In this document: positions 48,238 through 59,900 of the stretch, piece after piece | Position numbering within the stretch: position 1 is the stretch's first letter | Layout of the letters: every line of letters begins with the position of its first letter | Assembly: GCA_050084985.1 (NCBI GenBank) | Contig: JBITNC010000001.1 | Location: 62,744,001 to 62,808,000 of the forward strand | Origin: Nageia nagi | Lineage: Eukaryota > Pinophyta | Reading direction: 5' to 3' | Length of the DNA stretch: 64,000 nt | Notes under the pieces: generated by a model | The model's database searches: none | What the model was told of the DNA's origin: nothing | Seen by the model: the letters and a program-made list of their open reading frames with translations, nothing else | Position numbers and translations under genes: made by a program

Positions 48238-48745
48238 GCACAAGTGATTACTATATCACCTATAACAATGGTCTGAGTTAGTCTGTGGATATGTTGATTC
48301 TAATTTTATAGGTGATCTGGACAAGAGAAGGTCAACTTCAAGGTATGTATTTACTCTTGCAGGTGGAGCTATTAGTTGGATGTCAAAGCTATAGAACATT
48401 GTTGCTTTATCCACTATAGAAGCAAAATATGTAGCTACTTCACATGCTTGCAAAGAAGCAATTTGGTTGAAAGGTTTGTTTCGTGAGTTTGGAAGGATAC
48501 TAGACAAAGCAAAGTTACTTTGTGATAGTCAAAGTGCTATTCACTTGGCTAAGAATCTAGCCTATCATAGTAAAACAAAACATATACCTATCAAGTACCA
48601 TTTTGTAAGACAGGTCATCAATGAAAGTGGAGTCTCTCTTGAAAAAGTGCATACAAAAGAGAACTATGCAGGCATGTTCACAAAACTAGTACTGATAGAG
48701 AAGCTACAACGGTGCGTGGCTTCCCTTGGCTTGCAAAAAAAGTGA
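48238..48745 (+). pseudogene. RNase H of copia element, broken
   Basis: After the shifts the frame gives GYVDSNFIGDLDKRRSTSRY, ALSTIEAKYVATSHACKEAI and LCDSQSAIHLAKN, so the catalytic Asp, Glu and Asp can all be seen. One TAG occurs at about 48391 (usual Gln). The end is LQKK, stop at 48743-48745, about 40 bp before the polypurine tract. Confidence 0.9.
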
Positions 48746-48785
48746 TTAATAGAAGCAGGAGAAAGGTATCAGGTTAATTGTTATC

Positions 48786-48796
48786 AAGGTGGAGAT
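48786..48796 (+). other. Copia polypurine tract
   Basis: aaggtggagat, directly before the TG of the 3' LTR. Confidence 0.75.
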
Positions 48797-49142
48797 TGTT
48801 AGAAATAGTGATAACAACTCATCTATGAATAGGATTTTAGATCCTATAAACTAGGATTGGTTGTAACCAATGTAAGCAAGTTAGAATATGGGTGAGATCA
48901 CAATTAATGATCAGTTTCTAATATATTGCTATAAATTTGTATGCCCATTGAGGCTATGAGTGGGTTAGAGAGGAGTGAGTCCTGACTATAATCTCCATTA
49001 GCTAAATAATAAGATAACCAATACCTATGCTTGGTGGACGTAGCCCAAATTTGGGTGAACCACGTAAATTGCTATGTTTTTTGTTTGCATTGATATTGAT
49101 TGTTTTATGGTAATTTATGTCTCCGCACTTGAAATTACAATA
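48797..49142 (+). repeat. 3' LTR of copia element
   Basis: Starts tgttag; its last bases read acaata, one change from the 5' LTR end acaaca. The right target duplication ctatg follows at 49143. Confidence 0.9.
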
Positions 49143-50199
49143 CTATGGACCAAATCATGTATATTAAGTAGCATTTCCAAGCAGCTACAAAAACTAAAAT
49201 GGTCCATGGTAGACATCAAATAAGATATTCAGTAAATATGAAAGAGGAAAGAGAGAAAGAACAAAAGAATATCTCCATGAGAAGGTATTAGTGAATGCTT
49301 ACAAGGTAAATGATGGTCAGATGATGTGGCTTTCTTTTGCTCTACCTCTTCCTTTCCTGGCCATAACTAATTTTCTCAATTTCTACTTTCTGTGATATAG
49401 ATTTCATTTTAAGGAGTTGAAATGGGGGAAAGAGTTGAAAGCACATAGGGATTGAGTGCAAAACCACACAAAATGGAACTAAAATGCTAATATCAATTTT
49501 ATAGGACTGATCTCAGATTGGTTTATTTCCTTTCAACTGTGAATCAACAGGTTTCAATTATCATCACGAGTGGTTCCTATTTTGAATACTTTAATAATTA
49601 ATAGTAACTTCCCAATTTTATCTTTCTTATTAATGAGGGGTTAATTTAATAATTATTCTTTTAGGTCTATTGGATTAAGTGGCTTTTGCAAGCCCTTGAA
49701 GGTTTCAAATTTGACCCTAGATTCCAAGTAACTTACGAGTTTAAGTTAAATGATATAAGGTTTGTTGGGCAAATTATTAAACTTTTACAAGGCAACTTAC
49801 ATTACATTTAGTGCAGATGAAAAAACAAAAGTGTAATTTGTAGTACCTTCAGTCTTGTTTACTTGTTTGCTTGTTCCATGCTTAAGTTCACGGGACAGGT
49901 TAATGATCTAGATGAATACATCTTAGCCATAGTATTCAGCTATTTTCTTATTTTTGAATCACTCAATATTAAAGTGTGAGCAAAAATGGTTAAATTTGAG
50001 ACCCAAACATCATTTAGTATTCATAGTTCGGCTCACATTTATTACAATTATTCAACATCAATTATCATATTATGTAGCTTAACCCTAATAATGACAGGCG
50101 AAACTAAAAATCTAAAAAGAACATTGCATGTCAAGTTTCTTTATTACAGCACCATCAAATATGAGCCAAAGCAGATCACTTATGTCAGTGTATATCACA

Positions 50200-50405
50200 A
50201 ATTCCAACCAAATAAAAAGAGAATTCAAAAAAGGACCAACCTGTCTATTTTTATTATGCTTAGGACTTACATTAGGAACGATGATTAGGTCTATGGACCA
50301 AGTGATATATATTATGGAGTATTTCCAATCAGAATAAAAAGAAATTCCAAAAAAGGAGCAACTTCTCTATTTTTATTATGCTTAGCACTTACATTAGATA
50401 GATAG
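50200..50405. repeat. 122-bp tandem duplication, unit E
   Basis: Same repeat as in A; the first copy has lost one base (accaaataaaaaga). Confidence 0.7.
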
Positions 50406-50450
50406 AAAGCAGACATGGTAGGGAAGAGCATATTGGTGTCAGATCAAGTT

Positions 50451-50663
50451 TTAGGGATGATTATCAACAATGAGGGGTCTCGAAGGTGGATCACCATGGC
50501 AGGGAAGATCGGGAGGAACACGAATATGGCCATTATGGCTTATAGATAGAATTTTCCTCCCTTTGCTTCAACCATCACTCATTCCACTTACGTTTCCATT
50601 CCCATTGTTGAGAAGTGCCAAAACAACCACCATTATCATCAGTTTTAGCTTAAAATTATCCAT
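50451..50663 (-). pseudogene. Secreted-peptide copy E, disrupted
   Basis: The frame is recognisable but broken. Small deletions around codons 31-36 remove three bases in total and bring in a TGA (plus-strand 50568-50570) about 31 codons from the start. Beyond it, C43 has become Ser and G53 Asp, with further changes in the tail. Unlike A, B and D this copy shows no constraint, in line with decay of the whole block. Confidence 0.75.
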
Positions 50664-51060
50664 TCTCTTATGGACCAAACTCAACTTACTTCATTTTTTA
50701 ACAAGAAACTCAAACACTGCTGTAAGGTAGTTTGTTAGTAATTGGAAAGTGATATGAGGTCTCATTTTATACTGATACCGCATAGGAATGGTTACGTTGT
50801 TAGGAAGGAATAGTAGGGAAAGTGGACAACTCAACTCCATACGACTCGTAATATCATTTTTTTCAGGGCAACTTATACGATAACCGTGGAAGAGATGACC
50901 AGGTCCTGTGGATGCCCTTCACTCCTTTTGAATCACATCCTCAGACACATTTTGGTTTGTTAGATGTTCCCTGTAATGATGGATTCTACCCAAAAAATGA
51001 TAGATTTGAATAGAACACAAAGGAAGCACAACTAGTAAGCATCCCACGCATGCAACTTCA

Positions 51061-51730
51061 ATACACTTATTTTGTCACTCCTTTTGAATCACCTCATCAT
51101 ACTTGTCCTCGTTCAAGTTGGAAGCACTTTTGGGTCCAATTCTTAATACTATTGATCACCCATTTATATCAAACCTTTTCAAAAACTTAAATATAATATA
51201 ATTAAATAAAAATTTATAACCATAAAGCAAAAAAATTTGAAAATTAAAAATTATGTATAAGAAAAGAAGACCTTAGTTTATATCAAAAAGATCTCCTACT
51301 TCATATTATTTTGGATTTTAGTTGTGAAAACATATCTACAATAAGAATGATATCATTGTTATCCTTTTATCTTAATGCTTCTAATATCATTCTTATATTG
51401 GAGCTTTGGATAAACTATGATGAGGTATAGGTTCACAGGAAGGCAGTACCTCATAAAGTCAACAATGTAAGTAATGCTAATTTACTACATGTCAGTATTC
51501 ATTCTACCTAAAGTTATGGTAATATAAAGCTTATAAAAATAAGAGGTCAAACTTACATGGATTCTCAATGATATGACTAGAAAAAAGTGTTTCAAAAAAA
51601 TGAAGTGCAACATTGACTAAATTGGTGGACTACTTGCAGAGTTATACCCATATTTTAACTCGTGATGCTAGAGTATCTAACAATTTTGTTGATGCATCTT
51701 AAGTGATAAAGAGTTATTTGATGCCATGGT
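51061..51730. other. AT-rich interval with deletion, unit E
   Basis: Follows A until about 51556 (aaacttac), then jumps to the equivalent of A 9797. About 660 bp are missing, with a short ttac shared at both edges. Confidence 0.7.
51341..51396. repeat. Inverted repeat (13-bp arms), unit E
   Basis: Perfect arms at 51341-51353 and 51384-51396, kept although the rest of E is decayed. Confidence 0.6.
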
Positions 51731-51873
51731 GAGCTAGTGAGAGGAGATCTAGTGATTGGACATCCAGTGAGTGGTGAGCCAATAAGTGGAGAGACAATGA
51801 GAGGATAACTAATGAGCAGGTAGCCAAGGAGTGGAGAGCTAACTAATTGAGAGCTAGTGAGTGAAGATCTAAG
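51731..51873. repeat. 15-bp minisatellite, unit E
   Basis: Same length and phase as in A. The minus frame 51655-51891 is open through it. Confidence 0.8.
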
Positions 51874-51917
51874 ATGAAAAGGAATGACCATAAAGTAACG
51901 GTACAGCTAAAAGCTCT

Positions 51918-52336
51918 TGTTAAGATCCCATATCCTAATATTTACTTCAACTTATTTATATTTTAATTAATTTATTTATTTGCTTGTATCAACTTGTAAT
52001 GTGAACCATCATATTTTCTAAGATGAGTCACCATTTGGAATGTAAACTATCAATTAGGGTAGGATGACTATATAGACTTGTAAGACACATAAGGAGAGTA
52101 TCTTGGAAAATCAATTATCTTTTAGAGTTGTAAGGAGCAAGCTCCCTAGAAGTACCCTGCAATTCCTATGTTATAAGTAAAGTTTAATTTTTGCTATACT
52201 ATTTGGTTTTTAATTTGAATATATTATTCTAATTGAATTAATTGATGCATTGCTTGTATATGGTTATTTCATATTTCAATATTTCTTATGGTATTCATGG
52301 TACAACCCCTTTTTAGTTCTACTAGATTCTTAAAAG
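51918..52336 (+). repeat. LTR at the end of unit E (stub element)
   Basis: A complete 5'-type LTR with primer-binding site tggtatcaaagcc (52338-52350). Only about 65 bp of leader follow before the break at 52416, so no gag or pol belongs to it. Confidence 0.85.
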
Positions 52337-52416
52337 GTGGTATCAAAGCCTTGAATTTGGCTACCTATGGGCATTTTTGTGTGGTTGCATCAAGTGAAAA
52401 AATAAGAATTTATCTA

Positions 52417-53804
52417 GTAACCAAAAATTGATAGATTTGAATAGAACATAAAGGAAGCACAACTAGTAAGCATCCCGCGCATGCAACTTTAATACGCTTT
52501 TTTTTGTCACTCCTTTTGAATCACCTCGTCATACTTGTTCTCGTTCAAGTTGGATGGCTTTTGGGTCCAATTCTTAATACTATTGATCACCCATTTATAT
52601 CAAACCTCTTCAAAAACTTAAATATAATATAAATAAATGAAAATTTATAACCATAAAGAAAAAAATTTTGAAAATTAAAAATTATGTATAAGAAAAGAAG
52701 ACCTTAATTTATATCAAATATGATTTGCTACTTCATATTATTTTGGATTGTAGTTGTGAAAACTTATATACAATAAAATGATATCATTGTTATCCTTTTA
52801 TCTTAATGCTTCTAATATCATTCTTATATTGGAGCTTTGGATAAACTATGATGATGTATAGGTTCATAGGAAGTAGTACCTCATAAAGTCAACAATGTAA
52901 GTAATACTAATTTACTACATGTTAGTATTCATTCTACCTTAGTTATGGTAATATAAAGCTTATAAAAATAAGAGGTCAAACTTACTAAAAATGTAGCATT
53001 TTGAAACTATTTGAACACTAGAAAATCATAATAATATTTTTTAAAGTTATCTTAATAATTTTTTCAATGTTTTTTTATTTTTTGTATCTTTTTTAATACA
53101 AGTTAAACTCGTGTTTATGCATTATAATTCTTTTCATCAATGAGTAAAATAATTGAATGTGTTACCTTGAGTCCTAAGGCAAGAATAATCTAAGAAAGAA
53201 TCAATAATCAAAATTTATCATTTTATGTACATATAATTAAATTTTATATACCCTTGTTATAATCCTAGTATATTGTACTAATTAATTATATTTTACATAA
53301 TCAATATAGCTCAATGTAACTTGTTGAACTCATCATATTTTATTACCAAATCCATTATATGTTATGTTATTATTACTAAATAAGAACAGAAAGGGGGAAG
53401 CAATTTTAAAATAAGTAGAATGGATGTTCAAACACCATGTATAGATAGTTTAATATAATCTTCCAAAAGGATTACCTCATATGAGAAAGATTTTACATAA
53501 AATTGATTTAATCATTGGAGAAAACCTACTAAACAAATCACCCTATAACATGCACCTAAATATTACTATTTGTATTCGTAGTGAAGAGAAATATGAATAG
53601 AAAATGGTATTTTAAAAAGAATGGGTTACATGGATTCTCAATGATATGACTAGAAAAAAGTGTTTCAAAAAAAATGAAGTGCAACATTGACTAAATTGGT
53701 GGACTACTTGCAGATTTATACCCATATTTTAACTCGTGATGCTAGAGTATCTAACAATTTTGTTGATGCATCTTAAGTGACAAAGAGTTATTTGATGCCA
53801 TGGT
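52417..53804. other. AT-rich interval, unit F
   Basis: Counterpart of 8590-9973. No gene seen. The 13-bp hairpin arm at about 52779 has lost a base. Confidence 0.5.
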
Positions 53805-53948
53805 GAGCTAGTGAGAGGAGATCTAGTGATTGGACATCTAGTGAGTGGTGAGCCAATAAGTGGAGATACAATGAGAGGATAAACTAATGAACAGGTAGCC
53901 AAGGAGTGGAGAGCTAACTAGTTGAGAGCTAGTGAGTGAAGAGCCAAG
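53805..53948. repeat. 15-bp minisatellite, unit F
   Basis: About nine and a half copies, with one extra base (aaactaatga) that breaks the minus frame. Confidence 0.78.
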
Positions 53949-53992
53949 ATGAAATGGAATGACCATAAAGCAACGGTACAGCTAAAAGCTCT

Positions 53993-54408
53993 TGTTAAGA
54001 TCCCATATCCTAATATTTACTTCAACTTATTTATATTTTAATTAATTTATTTATTTACTTGTATCAACTTGTAATGTGAACCATCGTATTTTTTAAGATG
54101 AGTCACCATTTGGAATGTAAACTATCAATTAGGGTAGGATGACTATATAGACTTGTAAGACACGTAAGGAGAGTATCTTGGAAAATCAATTATCCTTTCG
54201 AGTTGTAAGGAGCAAGCTCCCTAGAAGTACCTTGCAATTCCTATGTTATAAGTAAAGTTATTTTGCTATACTATTTGGTTTTTAATTTGAATATATTATT
54301 CCAATTGAATTAATTTATGCATTGCTTATATATGGTTATTTCATATTTCAATATTTCTTATGGTATTCATGGTACAATGCTTTTTTAGTTCTACTAGATT
54401 CTTAAAAG
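53993..54408 (+). repeat. 5' LTR of gypsy G
   Basis: Starts tgttaagatccc. Primer site tggtatcaaagcc at 54410-54422. Confidence 0.85.
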
Positions 54409-54839
54409 ATGGTATCAAAGCCTAGAATATGGCTACCTATGGGCATTTTTGTGTGGTCGCATCAAGTGAAAAAATAAGAATTTATCTATTTTACATCTAA
54501 AACTTTGCCTAAAGTTTTGCAAATTGTAAGGTTACATTGAAGTGGAACCCTATAAATCACTATTTTTTCAACTGAAACTTTGTCCATTTTTTTAGAATGT
54601 CAGGAAACCCTCAAACTTATCACTTGAAATAGAAAATCCGAAATAGGTAAAAACTTTTAGAGTGAATATCTCCCAAACCATGAAGAATTACCAAATTCGA
54701 AGAGTGCGCATTAAGACCTTACTCATTTTGACATTTTTTCAACCTAATCATTTTCATATGTAGCATCAATATACTTTTTTTAACTTTCAAAAATAACAAT
54801 CACTAAAAATAGTATGTCAACACCTAGCTTGTATTTCAA

Positions 54840-55555
54840 ATGGAGGGAAAATGATCTCAAGACCTCACTCTGGAAATATTAGACAATAATGTTAAATAGC
54901 TTGAAGCTGACCTTGGTGGAGTTGACCTCAAATCTACTTTTCAAGAGATACATGGAAAATTCACTAAATTTATCTAGTAAAGCTTACTAGATTAGGAACT
55001 AAATATGATTCTATGAATTCAAATCTATTGGAAGTACAAAAAATAGGTCTTACAACTCTACAATAATCATCTATGCAATGTAAAATGTTGTCATAAAACA
55101 TACTAGGTACAAGTATTAAACAATACTTAGGGAAAAATACTCACTTACAAGCACAACAAGTGCATATGAGAGGTCCTTGAGAGGTCTTTTTACACCTTCA
55201 AATGTATATACATAAATCCTTGAAGATTAATGATCCTCAAGAAATGGCTATAAATTTTATATCCCTTACAAAGCTCTCCAACGTATTAGACCTACTACTT
55301 ATAAGTTGGAGTTACCAACATCCTCCAAGGTTGGTCATGTATTTTATGTTTTATGTTTGATATAGGTATTAACATCACAAGTTCATATTCAACCAGAGTT
55401 ATTGGAATGCACTGATAATGATTCTATCAACATTAAACTTGAAGCAATTTTGGACAAAACACATCCTCAACCTTTGTCATCATACTATAATCAAGATTTT
55501 GATCCAATGGTAGGTGCTAACACTTGAATATGCAACATAAGAAAATATACATAAG
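54840..55555 (+). pseudogene. gag-to-integrase fusion pseudogene of gypsy G
   Basis: gag begins at ATG 54840 and follows the other copies to about 55175 (gtgcatatgagaggtcctt). There it jumps to gaggtctttttacaccttc, which corresponds to about 27615 in D, late in integrase. Gag capsid, protease, RT and RNase H are gone. The tail (VHVFYVLCL-like and ELLECTDNDSINIKLEAILD) is readable at about 55320-55470. Not a functional fusion. Confidence 0.8.
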
Positions 55556-55617
55556 CTTCAATAAGAGTTTCTAAATTTTTAGCTTTGAGGATAAGATGTT
55601 TTGCAAGAGGTATGGCA

Positions 55618-56033
55618 TGTTAGCATCCCATATCCTAAGATTTAGTGAGGCTTATTTAAGTTTTAGTTAACTTAATTATTTTCTTGCATTAGCTTGTAAT
55701 GTGAACCATCATATGTTGTAAGGTGGACCCCCAATTTGAATCTAAATATCAATTAGGTTAGGAGGACTATAAATACTTGTAATAAAGTTAAGGAGAGTAT
55801 CTTGAAAAATATATTATCTTTTTGAGATGTAAGAAGGAATCCCCCTCAAAGAGGCTTGCAATTCGCATTGCTAGTAGTAAAGTTATTCTATTTTGTTATA
55901 TGGTTGTTAATTTTAATATATTATTCCAATTTCTTTACTTGATACATTACAATTCTATGGTTATTTTGTATTTTAGTACATTTTATGGTATTAAGGATAA
56001 AACCAATTTTTAGTTATGCTAATTTCCTAAAAG
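55618..56033 (+). repeat. 3' LTR of gypsy G
   Basis: Starts tgttagcatccc, with tract caagaggtatggca before it. Matches 4032-4448. Confidence 0.8.
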
Positions 56034-57120
56034 ATATAGATTAGTGGGAGTCACATCCGAAAGAATTATGAATAGCTTAGAGAAAGGAAAAAAATATAGA
56101 TGTATGAATGCTAAAAACTATATCAAAGCATTGAATAAAATAAAAAATAATACAATGAAACAAGAATATAAATTAAAAGTAGTAATTCCTATCTACCTTA
56201 AAAAGAGACAAGTGAGAGATCAAGGAAGAGTGAGAAAGAACAAAACTATGAGGAATATTAAAGAATTAAGGACAATGAACTAATAGATTTAAAGGAGCTC
56301 TCAAATGCTATTATCTGCAAAGTGAAAGGAAGGAGTCAAATAAGGAAGATCTAATGGAATTTGCAAATGCATATTTTGATGTTGACGGTGAGTTAAAGTT
56401 CATACTTATACCATGTAATTTATTCATGTTTTTCAAGATATTGATGATATGAAATGGGTTTTAAAAGATGAGAAAAACTACTTTTTCAGCCAAGGAGAAA
56501 TTTATACGAGGAAATGGGATCGAAACTTCAATCCATTCACTAAAAAACATACAAGATACCAAATTTGGATTAGTTATTATGCCCTTCCAATAGTGTTTTA
56601 GAAAAATAAAACCATAAGAAAGATTTGAAATATCATTTGAGAGTTATAAGGCAAGGATTTAGTATACAATAAAAAAAACTTGATATCCAAGGAGAATCTC
56701 GAAGAAAAGAATATATATTTGGTTGAATATAAATGCTCAATAGAAAAAAATAATTGCATTATCATCTAATTTTATTGATGCCTTATGTAGGAGAAACCTA
56801 TTATTTAAAATGATGGACAAAAAAGTTATTGGATTTAAATTAATGTGGGAGAAGTATATGGATGATCCTAATTTTACTACAATATACCACCCTTATCAAG
56901 ATCATTGATTGATTGGGAGGATTGTTGCACATTCACCCAGTATTTTACGTTTATGGATGGAATTTTACTTTATAAGTATATTTATCAATGAAAAGATTTC
57001 AAATTTTGAAACATAATTTTGACATATTTTAAAAAGGATACAACGAGCTGAAAAAATATTAGAGCATAAATTGTTATGGTAAATTTGCAAAATGTTATTA
57101 TAATATTTCAGTGTTGTCAA
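56034..57120 (+). pseudogene. Older retroelement debris, unit G
   Basis: DUF4283-like piece at about 56440-56600; gypsy linker at 56769-56910 (FIDALCRRNLL, then KYMDDPNFTTIYHPYQDH). This is the version with most of the linker in one frame. Confidence 0.5.
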
Positions 57121-58300
57121 CTATTTTCACTATTATATGATGAAGGTTATTAATCCCCAAATTAACATTGCATATGTTTTTTAAGCTTTGTATAACCATA
57201 AACTTAGTTAGAGGCTATATTAAAATGTTGTAAATTAGAGTAACTTTGTTGATTTTATGAATCCCAACCTTTTCATTGTGATAAATTAAAAGATTATGAC
57301 CCAACACTTCCTTATAATTTATCAAAAACATGACTCCACATATTTTACTCATCCTTTCTTCTAAAAGCAATAGAATATCATTTATTGTAGTACATGTTTT
57401 TCTCCTTTCTATGAGAATCATACAAATGGGTGCAATTATTTTAATTGGTATATTTAAGATATATATTTTACATTTTATTTAAGTTACCTTTTATCCTAAA
57501 TGTTCCTCAGAATTATTCAAAATATCATTTATATTTCTTTATATTATTATGTCTACTCACTTTTAAAAGATAACATCATCCACAAATAATTTATAGTTAT
57601 TGTATTCAAGCTCCTACATTATTTAAGCCCATGGATTAAATTTTTAATTATATCTTTTACTAGGTTTATATCTAAAACTTGAACCTTTATGGTGAAAAGG
57701 TAATAAAGGTAAAGGTAAATATGATTAACATCCATTGGAGACCAACTAATCTATGGTATGGACTACTTGCAGTAGACTATTACATATAGAATGTATGTAC
57801 CCTATATAGAAGAAATAGAAGATTGACTATCGTTATGTTAATACCCTATATACTTTATAAAATTTGGTACTAAACTCATTGACTAAAACTAGCTAAGAGA
57901 TAGATGCAATATACATTTACACGTTTTTTAAGCCAATTACCATAAATATGAACATTCGATTTTTGTTTCACATTATTTCCTATTTTGTTAGATCATTTCT
58001 TTTATTATTAATATCATTTTATTTTTCTTTCTGATAAAAAATGAATTATAAACTTATTTATGATAATCACAACATCAAATATAGGACTTATTTTAATAAA
58101 ACCTCTAGTATTTTTAAAATAATTTGAATCTGTATAATTAATTAGCTATGTTTTCAAATTTGAAGTTAGAAAACAATAAGTAAACTATCCAAGGTAATTC
58201 TCTTATTCCGTTGTAAAGAACACTCTTATGTTGATTATGAACGTATAGCCTTTTCTATGATTAAGAACTTGTGACCTTATCTTCATTTATGGTTATTGAC
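57121..58300. other. AT-rich interval, unit G
   Basis: Counterpart of 5561-6740. A minus frame at 57215-57421 is open but not kept in the other copies. Confidence 0.5.
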
Positions 58301-58397
58301 ATAAATTACTTCTAAGGACCAAATCATATATACTAGGCAGCATTTCGAAGCAGCTACAGAACCTCAAATGGTCCATGGTAGACATCAAACAAGATAT

Positions 58398-58727
58398 TCA
58401 GTTAAGATAAAAGAGGAAAGAGAGAAAGAACAGAAGAATACCTCCGCGAGGAGGTAGTAGTGAACACTTGAAAGGTAAACGATGGCCGGACGACGTGGCT
58501 TTCTTTTGCTCTACCTCTTCCTTTTCTGGACCATGGCCGATTTTCTCAATTTCTACTTTCTGCAATACAGATTTCATTTTAAGGAGTTGAAATGGGGGAA
58601 AGAGTTGAGAGCGCGCAGGGGTTGAGCGCAAAACCACACAAAATGGAACCAAAATGCTGATATCAGTTTTAAGGGACTGATCTCGGATTGGTTTGTTTCC
58701 TTTCGACTGTGAATCAAGAGGTTTCAA
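58398..58727 (-). CDS. Hypothetical small ORF, unit G (109 aa)
   Basis: Starts MKPLDSQSKGNKPIRDQS and runs to a hydrophobic end (GGILLFFLSFLFYLN). Same frame as D 30799-31125 and, shortened, A and B. No domain recognised; may be a chance frame in a repeated block. Confidence 0.22.
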   Translation of the reverse strand: MKPLDSQSKGNKPIRDQSLKTDISILVPFCVVLRSTPARSQLFPPFQLLKMKSVLQKVEIEKIGHGPEKEEVEQKKATSSGHRLPFKCSLLPPRGGILLFFLSFLFYLN

Positions 58728-59335
58728 TTATCATCACGAGCGGTTCCTATCTCGAATACTTTAATAATTAACAGTAAATGAGGGGTCAATTTAATAATTA
58801 TTCTTTTAGGTCTAACGGATGAAGTGGCTTTTGCAAGCTCTTGAAGGTTACAAATTTGACCCTAGATTCCAAGTAACTTATTAATTTAAGTTAAACGATA
58901 TAAGGCTTGCTAGTTAAGCTTTTACAAGGCAATTTGCATTACATTCAGTGCAGATGAAAAAACAACAGTGCAATTTGCAGTACCTTCAGTCTATTTTACT
59001 TGTTTGCCTGTTCCATGCTTAAGTTCACGGGACAGGTTGATGATCTAGATGAATACATCTTAGCTGTAGTATTCACTATTTTCTTATTGTTGAATCGTTC
59101 CATATTAAAGTGTGAGCGAAAATGGTAAAAATTGAGACCCAAACATCATTTAGTATTCATAGTTCAACTCACATTTATTACTATTGTTCAACATCAATTA
59201 TCATATTGTGTAGCTTAACCCTAATATTGACAGATGGAATTGAAAATCCGAAAAGAACATCGCATGTCGAAGTTTCTTTATTACAGCACCATCAAATATG
59301 AGCCAAAGCAGATCACTTGTGTCAGTATATATCAC

Positions 59336-59545
59336 AAATTCCAACCAGAATAAAAAGAGAATTCGAAAAAGGAGCAACCTGTCTGTTTTTATTGTGCTGA
59401 GGACTTACATTAGGAATGATGATTAGGTCTATGGACCAAATGATATATATTATGGAGTATTTCCAATCAAAATAAAAAGAGAATTCAAAAAAAGGAGCAA
59501 CTTGTCTTTTTTTATTATGCTTAGCACTTACATTAGATAGATAGA
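59336..59545. repeat. 122-bp tandem duplication, unit G
   Basis: Repeated phrases at 59346 and 59468, period 122. Confidence 0.72.
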
Positions 59546-59900
59546 AAGCAGACATGGCAGGGTAGAGCATATTGGTGTGAGCTAAATATTATCCATTCTC
59601 TTCTGGACCGAACTCAACTTACTCTCTTGTTTAACAAGAAATTCGAACACTGCTGTAATGTAATTCGTTAGTAATTGGAAAGTGATATGAGGCCTCATTT
59701 TATAATGATACCGCATAGGAATGGTTACGTTGCTGGGAAGGAATAGTAGGGAAAGTGGACAACTCACCTCCATACGACTCGTAATGTCATTTTTTTCAGG
59801 GCAACTTGTACGATAACCGTGAAAAAGATGATTCTAACCAGAAAACTGACAGATATGAATAAAACACAAAGGAAGCACATCCAACTTCAATACAGTTTTT

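Larger units (their letters stand above)
44016..49142 (+). mobile_element. Ty1/copia retrotransposon, complete but inactive
   Basis: LTRs of 418 and 346 bp flank gag-pol in the copia order: gag, protease, integrase, RT, RNase H. The target duplication ctatg is at 44011-44015 and 49143-49147, and the empty site is visible in B at about 17150-17170. The primer-binding site is TGGTATCAGAGC (44436-44447) and the polypurine tract lies at about 48786-48796. The LTRs differ at some 6-7 percent by eye outside a 70-bp duplication, so the insertion is not recent. Confidence 0.93.
49143..51060. pseudogene. CpG-depleted gene-like block, unit E
   Basis: Counterpart of 6741-8660, but most CG dinucleotides are now TG or CA. 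For example, the A string gagcgcaaaacc reads gagtgcaaaacc here, and aacgatggccgg reads aatgatggtcag. It lies right beside the copia insertion. The decay looks like deamination of methylated cytosines. Confidence 0.65.
42977..52416 (+). repeat. Compound tandem unit E, partial, with copia insertion
   Basis: It starts at the equivalent of A 5717, is split by the copia element at 44016-49142, continues through the gene-like block, loses about 660 bp near 51556, and ends with minisatellite, LTR and about 80 bp of leader at 52416. No gag-pol of its own is present. Confidence 0.85.
52417..53992 (+). repeat. Compound tandem unit F, short
   Basis: Starts at the equivalent of A 8588 (accaaaaattgatagattt) and runs to the next LTR. 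It is a second copy of the last 1.5 kb of a unit, directly after unit E. Confidence 0.85.
53993..56033 (+). mobile_element. Ty3/gypsy G, internally deleted (about 2 kb)
   Basis: Two LTRs enclose only the gag start and the integrase tail. The internal deletion from early gag to late integrase makes this a non-autonomous derivative, but it is decayed as well. Confidence 0.85.
58301..59900. other. Gene-like block, unit G, with peptide deletion
   Basis: CpG-retaining block as in A. At about 59580 (ggtgtgagctaaatattatcc) some 210 bp are missing, removing nearly all of the peptide ORF. Only its first codons and the upstream frame (59582-59773, ending KRMDN) remain. A second deletion near 59825 removes about 100 bp. 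Confidence 0.7.

Noticed and set aside
44787-48745. Copia element as potentially active
   Set aside because: More than a dozen stops, at least two frameshifts, a lost zinc Cys and an Asp-to-Asn change in the integrase core rule it out.
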